Source: Chelonoidis abingdonii
Taxonomy: Eukaryota; Chordata; Testudines; Testudinidae
DNA: 64,000 bases
Assembly (NCBI RefSeq): GCF_003597395.2
Contig: NC_133769.1
Location: 178,326,369-178,390,368 of the forward strand
Direction of reading: 5' to 3'
In this document: positions 35,926 through 48,868 of the stretch, piece after piece
Numbering within the stretch: position 1 is the first letter of the stretch
How the letters are laid out: each line of letters begins with the position of its first letter
The notes under the pieces: generated by a model
Told to the model about the DNA's origin: nothing
What the model saw: the letters and a program-made list of their open reading frames with translations, nothing else
Databases searched by the model: none
Translations under genes and position numbers: made by a program

Positions 35926-37095
35926 CTGGAGGCTGGGATTCTCACCAGGCACTGCCTCTGGACCTTACCGATGACTACCATCTCATTATTCTTTACAATG
36001 GCCTTTAGCTAGTAGGATACAGTAACTTTTCAAGCTTTGCTTTCTCCTTTTAACACTCTCTGGTAAACATCATATATTGCAGTGGCTGAAGAGAGCTAGG
36101 GCTGCTTCCCTCAGGATTACACTCCTTCAGTTGGCCACAGTCAGCTGGCGGAAGAACTGCCAAAACACATCCTTCCTCCAGGGGCTGTGAGAGACTCACA
36201 GGCAGTGTTTCCAACTTTAGAGTGCAGGATCAAGTTTGGTGGTTTTTCCCTATGCAAGCTAAAGTAATGTCATTGCAAGTCAGTCACATCTCCACCTACA
36301 CATCTCTCAGCTCTTTCCACGTGTACTGTCTTTCGGTGGATCTACTCCGGGGGATAGGGGGAAATCTTCATAGCAGCAGCTGGCAGAACCAATGCATCTA
36401 CATTAGCACTAATGGGCAATAGGACGCAGCCATTTTTAACCACGATGTAAAGAAAATCTGATTTGCCACTAGATTCACATGACAAAATAGTTAAAATGCC
36501 TGAGCTCTGCTCAGACAAGCACTTACAGCCATTGCTATCAACTGGTGCACTTGCACTACCGGTGGCAACTGTCATACAGGTTCTAGTTTTTCCTTGCACA
36601 AACGTTTGTGTCTCCCCTTCTGACCACAGGCTTCAGATGTATTATTTACTTCTTCACACTGTGCTTCACAAGTAGCAATGTGAAACCAAGACAATTTCAA
36701 TTAGTTTCCCTACTGCTGGTGCTGGTGATCAAGAAAGGACGCAATCTTTGCTGAAGCGTCAAATGCCTGATCCTCCAATGCTCTCCTCACTCTCCACTCC
36801 AAATGCCCCTAACAGCCAAAGGGGATTGTCTGTACTGATCCTGCACATGCTTCCTTCCCACCCATAACACTGACTAATGTGATGAGCATTTCTGAACTAC
36901 AATGCAGCTAAAACAGAATCTTCCCAAAACGGATTATTTTTAATGGAGAGGGAGCCCATGTTCACACAATCTAAATCTCTGCTTTTTCCACTCTTCTTCC
37001 AGTTTGGTCCTCTCATTGTGTGTGTTGTTAACATCTTATTATGCACTAACTTTGCACAATGTCTCTGGATATCTGCCCACAAATTTCTTTCAGTG
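35926..37095. other. Unannotated intron sequence
   Basis: No gene or repeat family recognised. Confidence 0.4.
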
Positions 37096-37290
37096 ACACC
37101 TCTATATAACTACCTCACTATAACACTGTCCTCAGGAGCCAAAAAAACTTACCACGTTATAGGTTAAACTGCGTTATATAAAACTTGCTTTGATCCACTG
37201 GAGTGTGCAGCCTCCCCCCAGAGCACCGCTTTACTGTGTTATGTCTGAATTTGTCTTATATCAGGTCGCGTTATATCGGGGTAAAGGTGT
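37096..37290. mobile_element. Short DNA-transposon MITE
   Basis: Ends ACACCTCTATATAAC and GTTATATCGGGGTAAAGGTGT are an inverted pair. The inside contains repeated CGTTATA-type motifs (CACGTTATAGG, GCGTTATATAAA, CGCGTTATATCG). 195 bp, non-coding; a superfamily cannot be assigned from the flanks. Confidence 0.65.
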
Positions 37291-37683
37291 ACTTCCAATA
37301 ATTCAGGTCCTCTGCGTGCTCCTTTTTAGTTCTTAGGAACATCCTGCACTGTTTATTGCTCGATCATACGCAGCCCAGAACTTTCAGTTCTCACATAATC
37401 CCAAACAGTCTTTGCACCAACTGCCATCGTGCCACTTGTGAGCTGCAGAAGCATCAGATTCAAATACTGCTGGGGACTGAAAGACCTGGTCTTCATGGGA
37501 CCGAACAGAATTCTTACTTGGTAATTTTGATAATGCTGAGATGCCTATACAGATAGCGACCTTTAATCACCTTTTTTTTTTTTCCTAATGCCCATATCTA
37601 AACACTAAGCAGGTAAATTAGATCTGAATACACAGACTATAATGACCTTCTTAGAGGATTCTGCTCTTCATCCTTCCTAGCTG

Positions 37684-37712
37684 CCAGGAAGCAATGCTTG
37701 CTTGCTTGCTTG
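37684..37712. repeat. (TGCT)n short tandem repeat
   Basis: About four to five units of TGCT/TGCTTGCTTGC just before the Harbinger-like remnant. Confidence 0.7.
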
Positions 37713-37720
37713 AATACAAA

Positions 37721-38062
37721 GGTCTAGTCTACACGACAAAGTTTTGCCAGTTTAACTATACCAGTATAATTAACCCATCGAAATCCTCTTACCATAGAGT
37801 AAGACCAGGTCTACACTACAAAATTTTATCAGTGTAGCTATGTGACTATGACAGCAACCCCTTCCACCCACTTCCCCCACTTCCATGTAGACGTAGCTAT
37901 ACCAGCAAAATGAGAGGATGTCATTTGAAGAGGGGATTTACCTATACCAGCAAAAGATATCCTTACGCCAGCATAAACTATGTCTCCATTAGGAGGCTCT
38001 GCCACTATAGCTGTACCAATACAACTTGTCAGCAAAGCCTTTCTAGTGAAGACTCACAGTTA
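37721..38062. mobile_element. Degraded PIF/Harbinger-like MITE pair
   Basis: Two starts of the GGTCT..TCTACAC type occur 82 bp apart (GGTCTAGTCTACACGAC at 37721; AGGTCTACACTACAAAATTT at about 37807). A diffuse inverted continuation (TATACCAGCAAAA, twice) follows. Probably one element nested in or duplicated next to another. Ends are uncertain. Confidence 0.5.
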
Positions 38063-41000
38063 TGTGAGAATAAGAGGAATCTCTCAGTATACCATAAACT
38101 AGTTCTCCAACCAGATTAAAATATACTGGAATAAGTACTTTTAAAGGTGATAATTACAACAAGGACTTCTTTATTTGGCATAGCTAAGCCGGCAAAACAT
38201 TCCAACGAAGATTTGTCCTTAGATATGGTAGGGAAGCATTTCCAAATAAATGAGTTTTGAAGTGTGCCCTGTCAGCAGACCAATATTGCCTCATTCCACA
38301 GATGAGCAATGTCAATCAGCAATGCTCTAACTCCAGACTCAACACACCAGAATTTGATTCGCTCCTAGATATTCATCATATCTGATTTGCTCTCATTTTC
38401 TTTCTCTACTTCCACAAATGAAGTCACAACAGAAGCAGCTTCTTACTCTTTCCAAGTTCTAATTTTTCTTTTAATTTTATTTCATCTCATTCACTGGTTG
38501 TCCACAGCCTTCTTCTCAGATTCAGTACTGGTTGCTTCTGGAAGTCTCCTCCCCTTCTTCCTCATCAGAACAGATAGTGTCTGTAGAATGAAGTCATTTA
38601 GTTCTAATCCATCAAATAGGAGATGCTTGCTCAACACAGGTCATGCAGACAGACTCTGCAGTGATTAGCTGTAGAAGAAATAAGCATTTCCTCCCTCGTT
38701 GGTCTGGCTTTCAATATACTTAGCTTGTGTCTACAAACTGAAATTCCACTGGCCAAGTTAAACCAATAACCCAGCTGTTAAAAGAGGGAGACATTCAGCA
38801 CAGAGGATTATACTAGCTAAAGTAAATCTTTTTTTTCTTTTTTTTTCTTTTTTTTTTTTTAAAGGCACAACTTCTGTATTTAGACCATAGCTTGAAAGAA
38901 AAAAATTGGGAACAAGTTCAGCAAATGCTTCTCTTGTGACAATCGTCACGCAACAGAGGAGATGGCAAGATAAAGAGGCCAAATTTTACACAGTTGGCTC
39001 TGCTGCCTGCAAATGACAAAAGGAAGAGTACAATCCAGTGAAAAATTGAAGTATGAGGACAGAAAAAACACCAGAATGCTAAAGGCTTGTCTACATAGGA
39101 AGTTTATTGGTATAATTATACTAGTCTAACTCCCTGTGTGTACAAACTCTTGTGGTGACACTAGAAGGATTCTTGAACTGGATAGGAAAAAAGCAGAATT
39201 AGGAGTGTCAAGACATCATTGAAAAACTCTTGGGAGGAGCAAGATAACAGGTCTGTGCACCGCACTCTTTCACAACCTCAACAATACCTGGATTGCTGTC
39301 ACCTCAGGCAATTCTGGTCTACCTGAATTATGAAGGAAGTCTCAAGTATTCTCTCCCCTCATCTGTAACCTACTTGGACGTCCCTTTGGTCGGAAATACC
39401 CCCAACTCGTTAACATTCAGGGCACAATGCAAGACTCCTACTTCCTCATACTTACAAGGAGGGTTTAAAGGTAAGGGATGACTGTGTTTGTTTTTTAATT
39501 TAATAATCTTACTCCCTTTTAATGAGGCTGATGATTGAGGGTAGGTTTTCTGTTTTAATCCTTTAAAATATACAATCCACAAAAATATGTACAAATGCCT
39601 GATTCTGCTGATAAGCCCACCAGAAAAGCCTATAAATGCTTGACCCTGAAGTGAAGTCATAATACTGAATTTGTGACATCACAACTGTCTCCATAACAAC
39701 TAATAACTCTCAAACGCAATAAAATGTCTCTACTGCAAAATCAAGAAGCAGCTGGGCTGCAATGGAAGAAATGTTCTTATTCAAAAACAAATCTTCAACA
39801 AAACAGGGAACGTAGGATGTTACTAAAGGTAAGCTGCCTTTTGTATAGCTCCTATTTTATTTGCCCAGCGTGAGACTCCTTTTAAATGCTCAATCATATA
39901 TAAAAGGCCTGTTGAAGTGTATATACACATTTGCTGGACAGTGAAAAATGGTCCAATAAAAAACTGAAGTTTTTCCATAAGTGAAAGTGTTTTGAAGAGT
40001 GCACCTGTTCAACTTTTATTAAAGTACAAAAGAATAGTTCTACTTACACTTTGCTCCTAAGGAAGTCAACGTAGTCACATTTTCAAAGTATCCTATAAGA
40101 CTTGAATCTTAGATGCAAGAACTTAAAAGAAAAACCTCTTCCAGTTTTTGGGTATTTCAACACATCCAACAGATGAAATGTCAAATTATGATTGCCATAT
40201 AGCATATGTTCCAGGTTCAGAGCCACAGTCCTTTATTTAGTTGGACCATGGCAGGGCCCTTACATATCAGACATGTTTTCAAAAAGCACTTGCTATCACA
40301 ATACATTATATATGCAAGATTATGAGAACTGCTCAGGCATAGTTCTCACCTGCACAACTACCAAAATCTGTTTTCTGAGTATAGCCACCGCCTATGCCAC
40401 TTGTAAAATACCTGCTACCAGCAATTTCTCACATTTACAAACTCCACATGAAAAAGTGAGAATTAGTCTTTCTGAATCATGCTTAGGGCTTTGGCTTAGA
40501 TTGAGTGATATTTAGCAGTAAGAGCTAATCATAGTTAAGTTTCTGATCAGAGGGTATGTATTAGTTTTACATACACAAAAACTAAAGTCACATTTGATAT
40601 TGCAACCACAGATGTCTGTTGATTCTAGTCCCGGCTCATGAAGGGAAAAGCAATAAAAATGTAGGATTTCAGATGTTCATTTGCTCAATTCAGGGTGTGT
40701 ATCAAAGTTAAATTGAATAAATGAGATCTTACATTTTTCAGCAAGTGTCAGGAAGTGGAAGCTCTGTGTGGTTTTCACCTACACTTACCTACACCTATGT
40801 AACACCTGCATTTTAAATAGCAGCATCACAGAATTGAAATATTTTTTAAACAATGTTTGACTTCGTACAACAGGCTATTGAAGTGCTTTGAGATCTACTG
40901 ATAGAATACAAGACTATTACAGCAGTGGTTCGCAGTGATCCAAGGATTACTGCTGGGCCAAGGAACATTTCTAGGTGGCCATAGATATTGAGCTTTTGTG

Positions 41001-41213
41001 ACCAAAGCAATTAAAATATGCAAGCAGTAATGTTTCCCCTTTGGTCAGTCCAGGTTTCCAGAGGCTATTTACCAATTAAACTTAAAAAAAAAAAAAAAAA
41101 AAAAATCCCTCCTCTCTGCTCCCTACATTATACCTTTTTCAGCCACTTCAACTGTGATCAACTGCACCAAAACTGGAGGACAAAATCAAACTCTAAAGCA
41201 ACCAGACCTCTTA
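38063..41213. other. Mostly unique intron sequence
   Basis: No gene recognised. Holds a pyrimidine/poly-T tract (38827-38862), a partial Harbinger-like start (GGCTTGTCTACATAGG, about 39084-39160), a MIR-type tail fragment (about 40880-40915) and a poly-A run (41083-41105). Confidence 0.45.
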
Positions 41214-41221
41214 GCCTACAC

Positions 41222-41436
41222 CAGGAGTTGTCATACTGGGGGTCGGGACTCCTCAGAGGGTTGCAAGATTACATGGGAGGTCGCGAGCTGTCAGCCTCTA
41301 CCTCAAACTCAGCTTTGCCGCCAACATTTATAATGGTGTTAAATTAAAAACACTTTAAAATATATTTATAAGGGGGTCACACTCAGAGGCTTGCTATGTG
41401 AAAGGGGTCACCAGTACAAAAGTTTGAAAACCGCTG
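41222..41436. mobile_element. hAT-like MITE with 8-bp duplication (7 of 8)
   Basis: Starts CAGGAGTTGTCATACTGGGG and ends AGTTTGAAAACCGCTG, diverged inverted copies of the hAT CAGxGGTTCTCAAAC end. Target duplication is GCCTACAC (41214-41221) against GCCAACAC (41437-41444). It has the GGGGTCGGGACTCCTCAGAG and AAAGGGGTCACCAGTAC blocks of this widespread reptile MITE. Non-coding. Confidence 0.85.
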
Positions 41437-41444
41437 GCCAACAC

Positions 41445-43049
41445 TATCCTTATGAACGGAAATCCTGTTTATAACCTCTCATTGGTGTAATACTACACAT
41501 TTTTGGGACAGAACAGAAAGTGGGGTGTTTGGAGGACAGAAATGGTGGCCGGCAGCTGTTCCCCATTGCTTTAAAGCTTGCATTCATTTTTACATTCAAC
41601 ACTCTGCAAGTACTTCACATAACCAAATATTTCATATAATCAAGCAATACAGCCACTGCAAGGAAGATGTTCTTATGAAAAGCTCTAGTTTAAGAAGTGG
41701 TCCACAACATGAAAAGTGCTTAAGAACTACTTGCCTACAGATTCTAAGAAAATGGCTGAATTGGGTTTCCCCCCAGTGAAGGTAAAATAGTAAACAAATC
41801 TTTCCAAGTATTTTCCTGCAGTTACTGCCTCTGGAATGGACGACCTGTGTGGTGGTGAAAACTCACATTTTGAAGTATATTTGTACATATTGCCAAAGTG
41901 GCAGAAAATGCAGCCGTCATAATCCAAGAAAGATGAGAAGGAAGTTGAAGTGGCATAGTCTCTCAATAAGAGAAGACACTATAATACATAGTTTACTTAA
42001 ATTTTATGTATTACACGAGTATGTAGTTTGTAATGTTATACATCAGAGATGCAGCCAATTCCACTCCCCTCCTCGCAAAGAAATTTCACATGCACAGCAT
42101 TACCTTGGAGTTCTCAGAATTAAAGTGTCTATATACAAAATAATACACCATTTCTGTGCCCAGGAATGAGGCAGATAACCTCAGATCAAAATCTCAATGG
42201 ACAATGAAAAGGTTTCACATCTGAAAAAGTTGGAAAGATTAACTGGGCAAATAAGACATCAACAAGCACTAAGATTTTTCTTGTAATGTATGGGAAAATA
42301 TATGTCATCCTCTATACTTCAAGTCTTTAAAAAACAGTCCTTTGTAAAAGAACAGTTAAAATATAGTTGCTGAGTGAGAATCTCTTCACAAGATTCTGGA
42401 TATAAAAATTTTCTTTTTAAGTCTTCAACTTCACAAGTTCTAAATTACTGCTTCTCAGAAGTCAAGAGGTATCAGCAAGAACTACAAATATTTGCCATGA
42501 ATTTTGGCAAGATCTGCAGTGATTCCTTCACTGTACCCTCACCCACAAGCCCCTCAGAAAACTAGAAGCTATACAAAGATTTTTCTTTTCTCCTGTACTT
42601 GTCCCTACCTATATGTGAATTCTTTGCTTGCCACCTGTCCATAACAAAAACACCCCAACAAGATATAGTTAAGGTAGTAAACAGACCAACTTAAACTATT
42701 ATTTGAACATTGCAGTTAATAAAAAACAAACGTTTGAATGTCAAGCACTCAGGATGTGAACTCAGAAGTTCAAAAAACCTACACAAAGCCTGGAAACCAG
42801 TTACATTCCAACACTAACTTTACTCACCTTTCTAGCTTTACTTTTCTCCCCCTTATTCATGGGATCATCTCACTAATCTCACATGAAGGAAGCGTAAATC
42901 TTCCCTGTTGTATATGAATTAAGTATTCAGTCTTACTGTAAAATAATCTAATCTGTGCCCACTTTCACATAAATGCAAAAGATGGGACTGAGGAGGATGA
43001 CAGAAGTTTATCTTGTGCATGCATGTTTTCAGAGGTTGACCAAAACCAA
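41445..43049. other. Unannotated intron sequence
   Basis: AT-rich, no gene recognised. Open frames at 41525-41779 and 41849-42169 (plus) show no domain or codon-usage signal. Confidence 0.4.
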
Positions 43050-43148
43050 TCATTATTATTCATTATTTGTACTATGGCAGTAACCAATCCATCATGCTAA
43101 GACCTGAACACACACACAGTGAGAGACAGTCCCTGCCCTGAAGAGCTC
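43050..43148 (-). mobile_element. MIR-type SINE tail fragment
   Basis: TTATTATTCATTATTTGTAC, then AGACAGTCCCTGCCCTGAAG and AGCTCACTAT form the 3' part of MIR-like repeats in reverse. Confidence 0.55.
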
Positions 43149-43163
43149 ACTATACCAAATAAC

Positions 43164-43895
43164 TAGGGCCCTACCAAATACAGGTCCATTTTGGTCAAGT
43201 TCATTGTCATAGGATTTTAAAAATTGTAAATTTCAGGATTTCAGCTATTTCAATCTGAAATTTTGCAGTGTTGTAATTGTAGGGGTCCTGACCCAAAAAG
43301 GAGATGGGAGGTTGTAGTACTGCTACCCTTACTTCTGCGCTGCTGCTGGTGGCGATGCAGCCTTCAGACCTGGGCAACTGGAAAGAGGCAGCTGCTGGCC
43401 AGGAGCCCAGCTCTGAAGGCAGAACTGTCGCTAGCAGCTGCACAGAAGTAAAGATGGCATGGTATGGTACTGCCATCCTTACTTCTGCACTGCTGCCTGC
43501 AGAACTGGGCCCTCAGTCAGCAGTTGCCACTCTCCAGCCACCCAGCTCTGAAGGCAGCAGTGTAGAAGTAAGGGTGACATAGTATGGTATTGCCACATTT
43601 ACATCTGCGCTGCCGCTGACGGGGCGCTGCCTTCAGAGCTGGGCACCTAGCCAACAGCCAATGCTCTCCGGCCACCCAGCTCTGACGGCAGCACAGAAGC
43701 AAGGGTGGCAACACTACAACCTCCCTAAAATAATCTTGTGATCCCCCTACAACTCTCTTTTGGGTCAGGACCTGCAATTTGAGAAAGGCTGATCTCCCCC
43801 GTGAAATGTGTATAGTATACAGTAAAAGCGCACAAAATACTAGATCTCACAGCCCATGAGGCTTTCTTCATGGCCGTGAATTTGTTAGGGCCCTA
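43164..43895. mobile_element. hAT-like element with perfect 8-bp duplication, family 'GGGCCCTACCAAA'
   Basis: CAAATAAC lies at 43156-43163 and 43896-43903. Both termini are the palindromic TAGGGCCCTA. Inner arms TTTTGGTCAAGTTCATTG and CATGGCCGTGAATTTGTTAG match the related element at 21959-22316. The 732-bp body is made of three to four diverged repeats of an AGCTCTGAAGGCAGC / TGGTACTGCCATCCTTACTT unit. No transposase; open frames inside are by-products of the repeats. Confidence 0.9.
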
Positions 43896-43903
43896 CAAAT
43901 AAC

Positions 43904-45820
43904 AAAAACTAACCTCTGAATCTCCATAAAATACTTTAAAACATCAATCCTCAGATTAGTAAACCAAAATGGAGTATCTGAGTCAAGTCATTTTTGAGAT
44001 ATCACTCCAAAGATAACTGATTTTTCCACACAGGTAAGATGCCCCAGACACTTCCCTCAATTTTTTCCTCTGACTGAGGATCACACACAAGAAGTTTCAA
44101 GCAGATTGGTTTAGATTTGACCAAGTTAGAAAGGGTTTATTGGTTCATGGTCAGGTTTACAACACTAATCAAAAACTTAACTAGTGAAGGACTATCCTTC
44201 TACAAGTTGTAAGACAAGATGGGTCATTCTGTGCTTCATAAGCTAATTCCTTTTGTTGTTACAAAGTTTACTGCCCATAACTATTCAAAACTTAAGTTCA
44301 CAGACAGAAAAATAAAAGTTACTTACCATTTACATAAACCTACACTTAATAGGCTTTATATTAAATCAGGCTGCAAGACCCATAGCTAGGTCCAGTCTGA
44401 AGTTATAACTACCGTATTGAGGACAACATTACAATGCTGTAGTTCTCCAACAAGGACAAGACAAATCATGTTTTAGTCAGATTCACAAATAGAGTTATGA
44501 GACTGGACTAGTACAATTTCAGAACACAGATCAGCCCCAACTGCACAGGCACTACTATGTGGTAATTAGGTTCCACAACACAGCAGACTAAGACGTAAAG
44601 TCAACATCATATTAAGATAAACTGAGGAAGCTCTTACCTCTCAGTGTCAGAGTCATTTTAGTCTATCTGTAGACTCAAAATGCATTTTTTACAGTACCAA
44701 GGTTATCCTCACAATTAGAAGAGGAAACAGCTTTAAATATTTGTGTTTTAGAATTGTGCTAAGCTCTGCAGACATCTTGTATTGTACCACAATTCCAGAA
44801 CATACTTAAAACCCACAGGAACCTTTCATGGAGCCACATGCAGCAGGGTCTGGAGTCTCCACCACAAGTCCCTTCTATAGGGACAGAAGCAGAAATGGTG
44901 GTGGAACCCTTTTCCGCCCCCCCCCCCCCACCTACCTCTTCATATGGCTGGAGACCTTTCCAGAACAAGAAATGGAGTTTTCACCACTTTAACCCCCTTT
45001 TCAAAGTAGGTAAAAAGCAGCTGGTGGGGGAGGGAAAGCCTTGCAATTCCCCAGTGGAGTTGGAGATGGGCGGGTTTAGGAGGGATGTCTTCATCCTTGG
45101 ACCCCAATGTAAGAGCCAATGAGGACTAGGCAATAGACAATGAAGACTGACATCCCAGGACCTGTGCACAGGGCCTAGAGAGCACTGGAAATTGGCTGGA
45201 AGTGGAGGCATAATGGGAGAAATGCCACTTTCTGCTTTAAGTGCAAGGCACATTTCCTTGACCTTGTTGTCTTTAACAAACCATATACATTTTAAAAACC
45301 CTACCAAAACAAGACATTCCACTGCATTCCTGAGGAGAGGGGAACACAAACATGTGACAAATGTGTACCATGCTGCTTAATGCACTATTGGAACATTCTG
45401 AGATATTACAGTGATAAGCGCAGTATAAGAACCTAAACAGAAAAGAATTTCTATTATCCAGTCTCAGGGTGGGGGAAATGTGCACAACCTAGAATGCCTC
45501 TTACCAACCCTGTATGTTGTTCGTATTTGTGTGGGCTTAGAAGCCAGGAAGACATGGTCAGAAACATTAATTTGGTGGGGGACTTGCAAGAATATTTTTC
45601 AAGACTGGTCTCAGTCAGTTTGGTGAAAACTGCAGCCACTTCAGGTTGGCTGTGTTCCTTATGCTGTCTCCCCTCTATCTTGTTTTGGAGAGGGGAATTT
45701 CTGCACTAACACCTCTGCAGCCAGGCCACAGACAGTTTCTACCATCATGTCATCTAGACCATCTCTGGGAAGGATCTAATATATGGTGGTTTAATATAGC
45801 AGCTGCTGGAATCTTGTTTA
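43904..45820. other. Unannotated intron sequence
   Basis: No gene or repeat family recognised except a poly-C run at about 44919-44931. Confidence 0.4.
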
Positions 45821-45828
45821 CTCTAACA

Positions 45829-46789
45829 CAGTGGCTCTCAATGAGGGATCCACAACCCCCTGGGTGGCCAAGGGACCCTACGGCTGAAACCCAGAGCCTA
45901 AGCTCCAGCGCCCCCCACTGGGGGGCTGAAAGCCAGAGCCCCGGCGCCCCTCCTCCCACTGCATTGCCAGAGCAAGAGGTGGCAGCTCCACATATACACC
46001 TTCCTCCTCTCCCCACCCCCAAGACCCCCACCTCCTGGCCACATCAGAGATGGAAAGCTCAGAGTCAGGCAGCTGCTGCTCTGGCTAGTGTCATGGAGCA
46101 GGCAGTCACAGCATTCCCCATCTGCTGCTGGTGCCCAGGGTTGCAGCTGCTCCTCAGCTCATGCAGCCGCTAAGAGTTGCCCAGGCAGGGGGACCCTGCT
46201 CTGTGGCCGGGAGAGCCCTTGGGGAGCTGTGACCACAGGGGAGCCTTCCTGGCACACAGCCCCTAGTATCCCCTCCCTGCATCCTGAGGTACCCCCCTGC
46301 CTGCACACAGCTTCTAACTACTCCCTCCTTACACCCTGAGCTACGCCCCTGCCTGCACTCCAGCCATAGCTACACCCTCCTTGCACCCTTAGCTATCCCC
46401 TGCCCCCACACAGCCTCTAGTTACCCCCTCCCTGCACCCTGAGCTACCCCCCTGCCCGCACACAGGCCATAGCTACCCCCACCCTGTACCCTGAGCAATT
46501 TTCAGACTTTTTGAGTTTAATTACACACACAACCTGGACAGGCTGGATGGCCTGCTGAGGTGAGTCAGGGGGTGGAGATGGGGCTGCCGTCCTGGACCCT
46601 ACTGCGCGGAGCTGACCCAAGCCGCACCAGCCTCTGCCCACCCAAAACAGAAGCCAGACTACGCCTATGCCCAAGGCCCCACTCCCAGGCCTGCGTCCCT
46701 CATCTCCATGCTGGGCCCTGGAGTTTTTATAGCATGTTGAGGGGGGCCTCAGAAGAAAAAGGTTGAGAACCCTTGTTGCAGCACACCCA
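45829..46789. mobile_element. hAT-like element, GC-rich body
   Basis: Starts CAGTGGCTCTCAATG; a matching inverted motif AAAGGTTGAGAACCCTTG lies at 46759-46775, with a possible extra 14 bp after it. CTCTAACA (45821-45828) and CTCTAATA (46790-46797) would be a 7-of-8 target duplication. The body contains tandemly repeated TACCCCCTCCCTGCACCCTG-type units (about 46260-46490). Non-coding despite several long open frames. Confidence 0.65.
46260..46490. repeat. Imperfect tandem repeat (about 57 bp) inside the hAT-like element
   Basis: About four diverged copies of a unit containing CTCCCTGCACCCTGAG, CTACCCCCCTGCC and CACACAG(C/G)C follow each other. Confidence 0.65.
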
Positions 46790-47246
46790 CTCTAATATAG
46801 GTGGAGCTGCACCAAACAGTACTACAACTGTGAGAGGCTTACTTGTTCGAAGGGCTCGTGTGAACTCAACTTGCCCAAAGCCATAAAGAGACATGGCGTG
46901 CGGAAATGGCAATGGAAATTGGAAGCTCCTGGCTCCCAACCCCATGTTAAGTACACAGAAGCTTAGATTCTGAAGAATCTTGAAAGATGGCCCTGAAGTC
47001 TCAGAATTCCAAGATTTCTCATCACAAGTTGTCTAAAACACTCTGAAGAAGTGTGAGAACAAGTCAATGACAGTAGAGGCTCAAGCTTCAATTTAAGGAT
47101 GACTGAAACCTACTGGTAAACTCCGTTTGTTCATTTATATTCCCTTGAGCTATTCAAATAGTTATAACTGTTTTAAATTGTGCACTTCAGCTCCATCTTA
47201 GTGAATTTTACATTGGTCTTGAAATAAAATGCACCACAGACTAGTC

Positions 47247-48860
47247 CAGGGGTCGGCAACCTACGGCACGCATGCCAAAGACAGCACGTGAGCTGATTTT
47301 TAATGGCACGCTGCTGCCTGCCGGGGTCCAGGCCCTTGGTCCCGCTCAGCCCGCTGCTGGGACTCCGGCAGGCAGCAGCATGCTATTAAAAATCCTGCCC
47401 ATCCCCCTCTTCTCCACCCCTCCCACTGGCATTTGCACATGCTTTCCTGACCTCTGTCACTTCCAGCGGGAGGTTTTGTTTCCAGGTTAGCATGTACACA
47501 CCACTACCTGGTGTCCATGGAGTCTGAGCAGCCCCGCCCCACAGGAGTTGCAGCACTCGCGAGGCGTGTAAGTGGAGAAGGGTCCTGGTCCCAGCTGCAC
47601 CATGCGCCCGCCTGCCCCGAGCACAGCCGGCCCCGCTCCCTGGACTCAGGCAGGCTGCCCCAGGGTTGGAGCCCTGGTGCCAAGATGAGCTTGGCTCTGT
47701 ACTGGGGCAGGCCGCGTCCCACAGCCCAAACCCGAGCCCGGGGGCTGCGGCTCACCGACTGCTGGACCCTGGGAACAGCTGGGTCGCGCCTCTTTCCCCA
47801 CCCCAGGTCACTGAACCCCGCTCCCCTCCGGCACTGAGGGCAGAACCCAGGAGTTCAGAGCCCTAGTCTCCATCTGGCCCCCACCACCTCAAACAACTAG
47901 AGCCCAGGTGGAAATCCAGAGTCCTCGCTCCCAGCACTCCTCCCTCAAGCATCAGACACCAGCCCCTTCCCGGAGTCCCAACTCCCACCCCACTCCCCAT
48001 CCTACCCCCCTCACATACACCCAACCCTCTGCCCTGACCACCCCCCTCACATACCCCCAGCCCTCTGCCCTGACTCCTGCATCCCCACACACTCCATGCC
48101 CTAACTCTTGCACTCCCGATATACCCACCCCGAGCACCAAATGGGAGCTCCTGCACCGCCCTCACCACATTCCCACCTGCACCCCTCGCACCAAATGGGA
48201 GCTACCCAGGTAAGCACTCCACACCCAAACCTTCTGCCCCAACCCTGAGCCCCCTCCTTCATTCTAGCTCCTGGCCAGACCCTGCACCCCAATTCCCAGC
48301 CTGCTCCTACACTCCCAGCCCTGTGCTCAGTGCACTTCCACCCTCAGCTCAATGGAGAGGGAGAGGAAGAGAATGGGCTTGAACCAGGGAGAAAGTAGGT
48401 ACCCACTCTTATGTGAGCAGGGCCAGGGCCCCAGACCAGCAGCGGGCTGAGCGGCAGCGCACTGAGCTGCTCAGCCCATTGCTGGTCTGGGCTCCCAGCC
48501 ACCGGCCTCGCTCAGCCCGCTGCTGGTCCCGGGTTCTGGCTGCCGGCCTCTTGCCAGCTGGGGGCCTGACTGCTGGTCCCACTTAGCCTGCTGCTGGCCT
48601 AAGTGAACAGAACCCCAGGCTGGCAGCGGACTGAGTGGGCTGCTGGTGTAAGATCAGCATTTTAATTTAATTTTAAATGAAGCTTCTTAAACATATTGAA
48701 AACCTTGTTTACTTTACATACAACAATAGTTTAGTTATATAATATAAACAGAGAGAGACTTTCTAAAAACGTTAAAATGTATTACCGGCATGCAAAACCT
48801 TAAATTAGAGTGAATAAATGAAGACTCGGCACACCACTTCTGAAAGGTTGCTGACCCCTG
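47247..48860. mobile_element. hAT-like element, 1.6 kb, perfect 8-bp duplication
   Basis: GACTAGTC is duplicated exactly at 47239-47246 and 48861-48868. Ends CAGGGGTCGGCAACCT and AGGTTGCTGACCCCTG are inverted copies with one or two changes. The body is GC- and C-rich with CCCGCTCAGCCCGCTGCTGG-type units repeated at both ends, and has several long open frames on both strands with low-complexity Pro/Ser or Gly/Trp translation. No transposase motif is seen, so it is non-autonomous. It is the largest such element here. Confidence 0.92.
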
Positions 48861-48868
48861 GACTAGTC

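Noticed and set aside
43207..43777. Overlapping open frames on both strands
   Set aside because: By-products of the internal repeat units of the hAT-like element at 43164-43895.
45646..46173. 175-codon open frame, plus strand
   Set aside because: It crosses the left end of a hAT-like element and has no domain; low-complexity Pro/Ser composition.
47504..48213. Open frames of about 100 codons on both strands
   Set aside because: They lie inside a hAT-like element with C-rich tandem sequence and no transposase motif.
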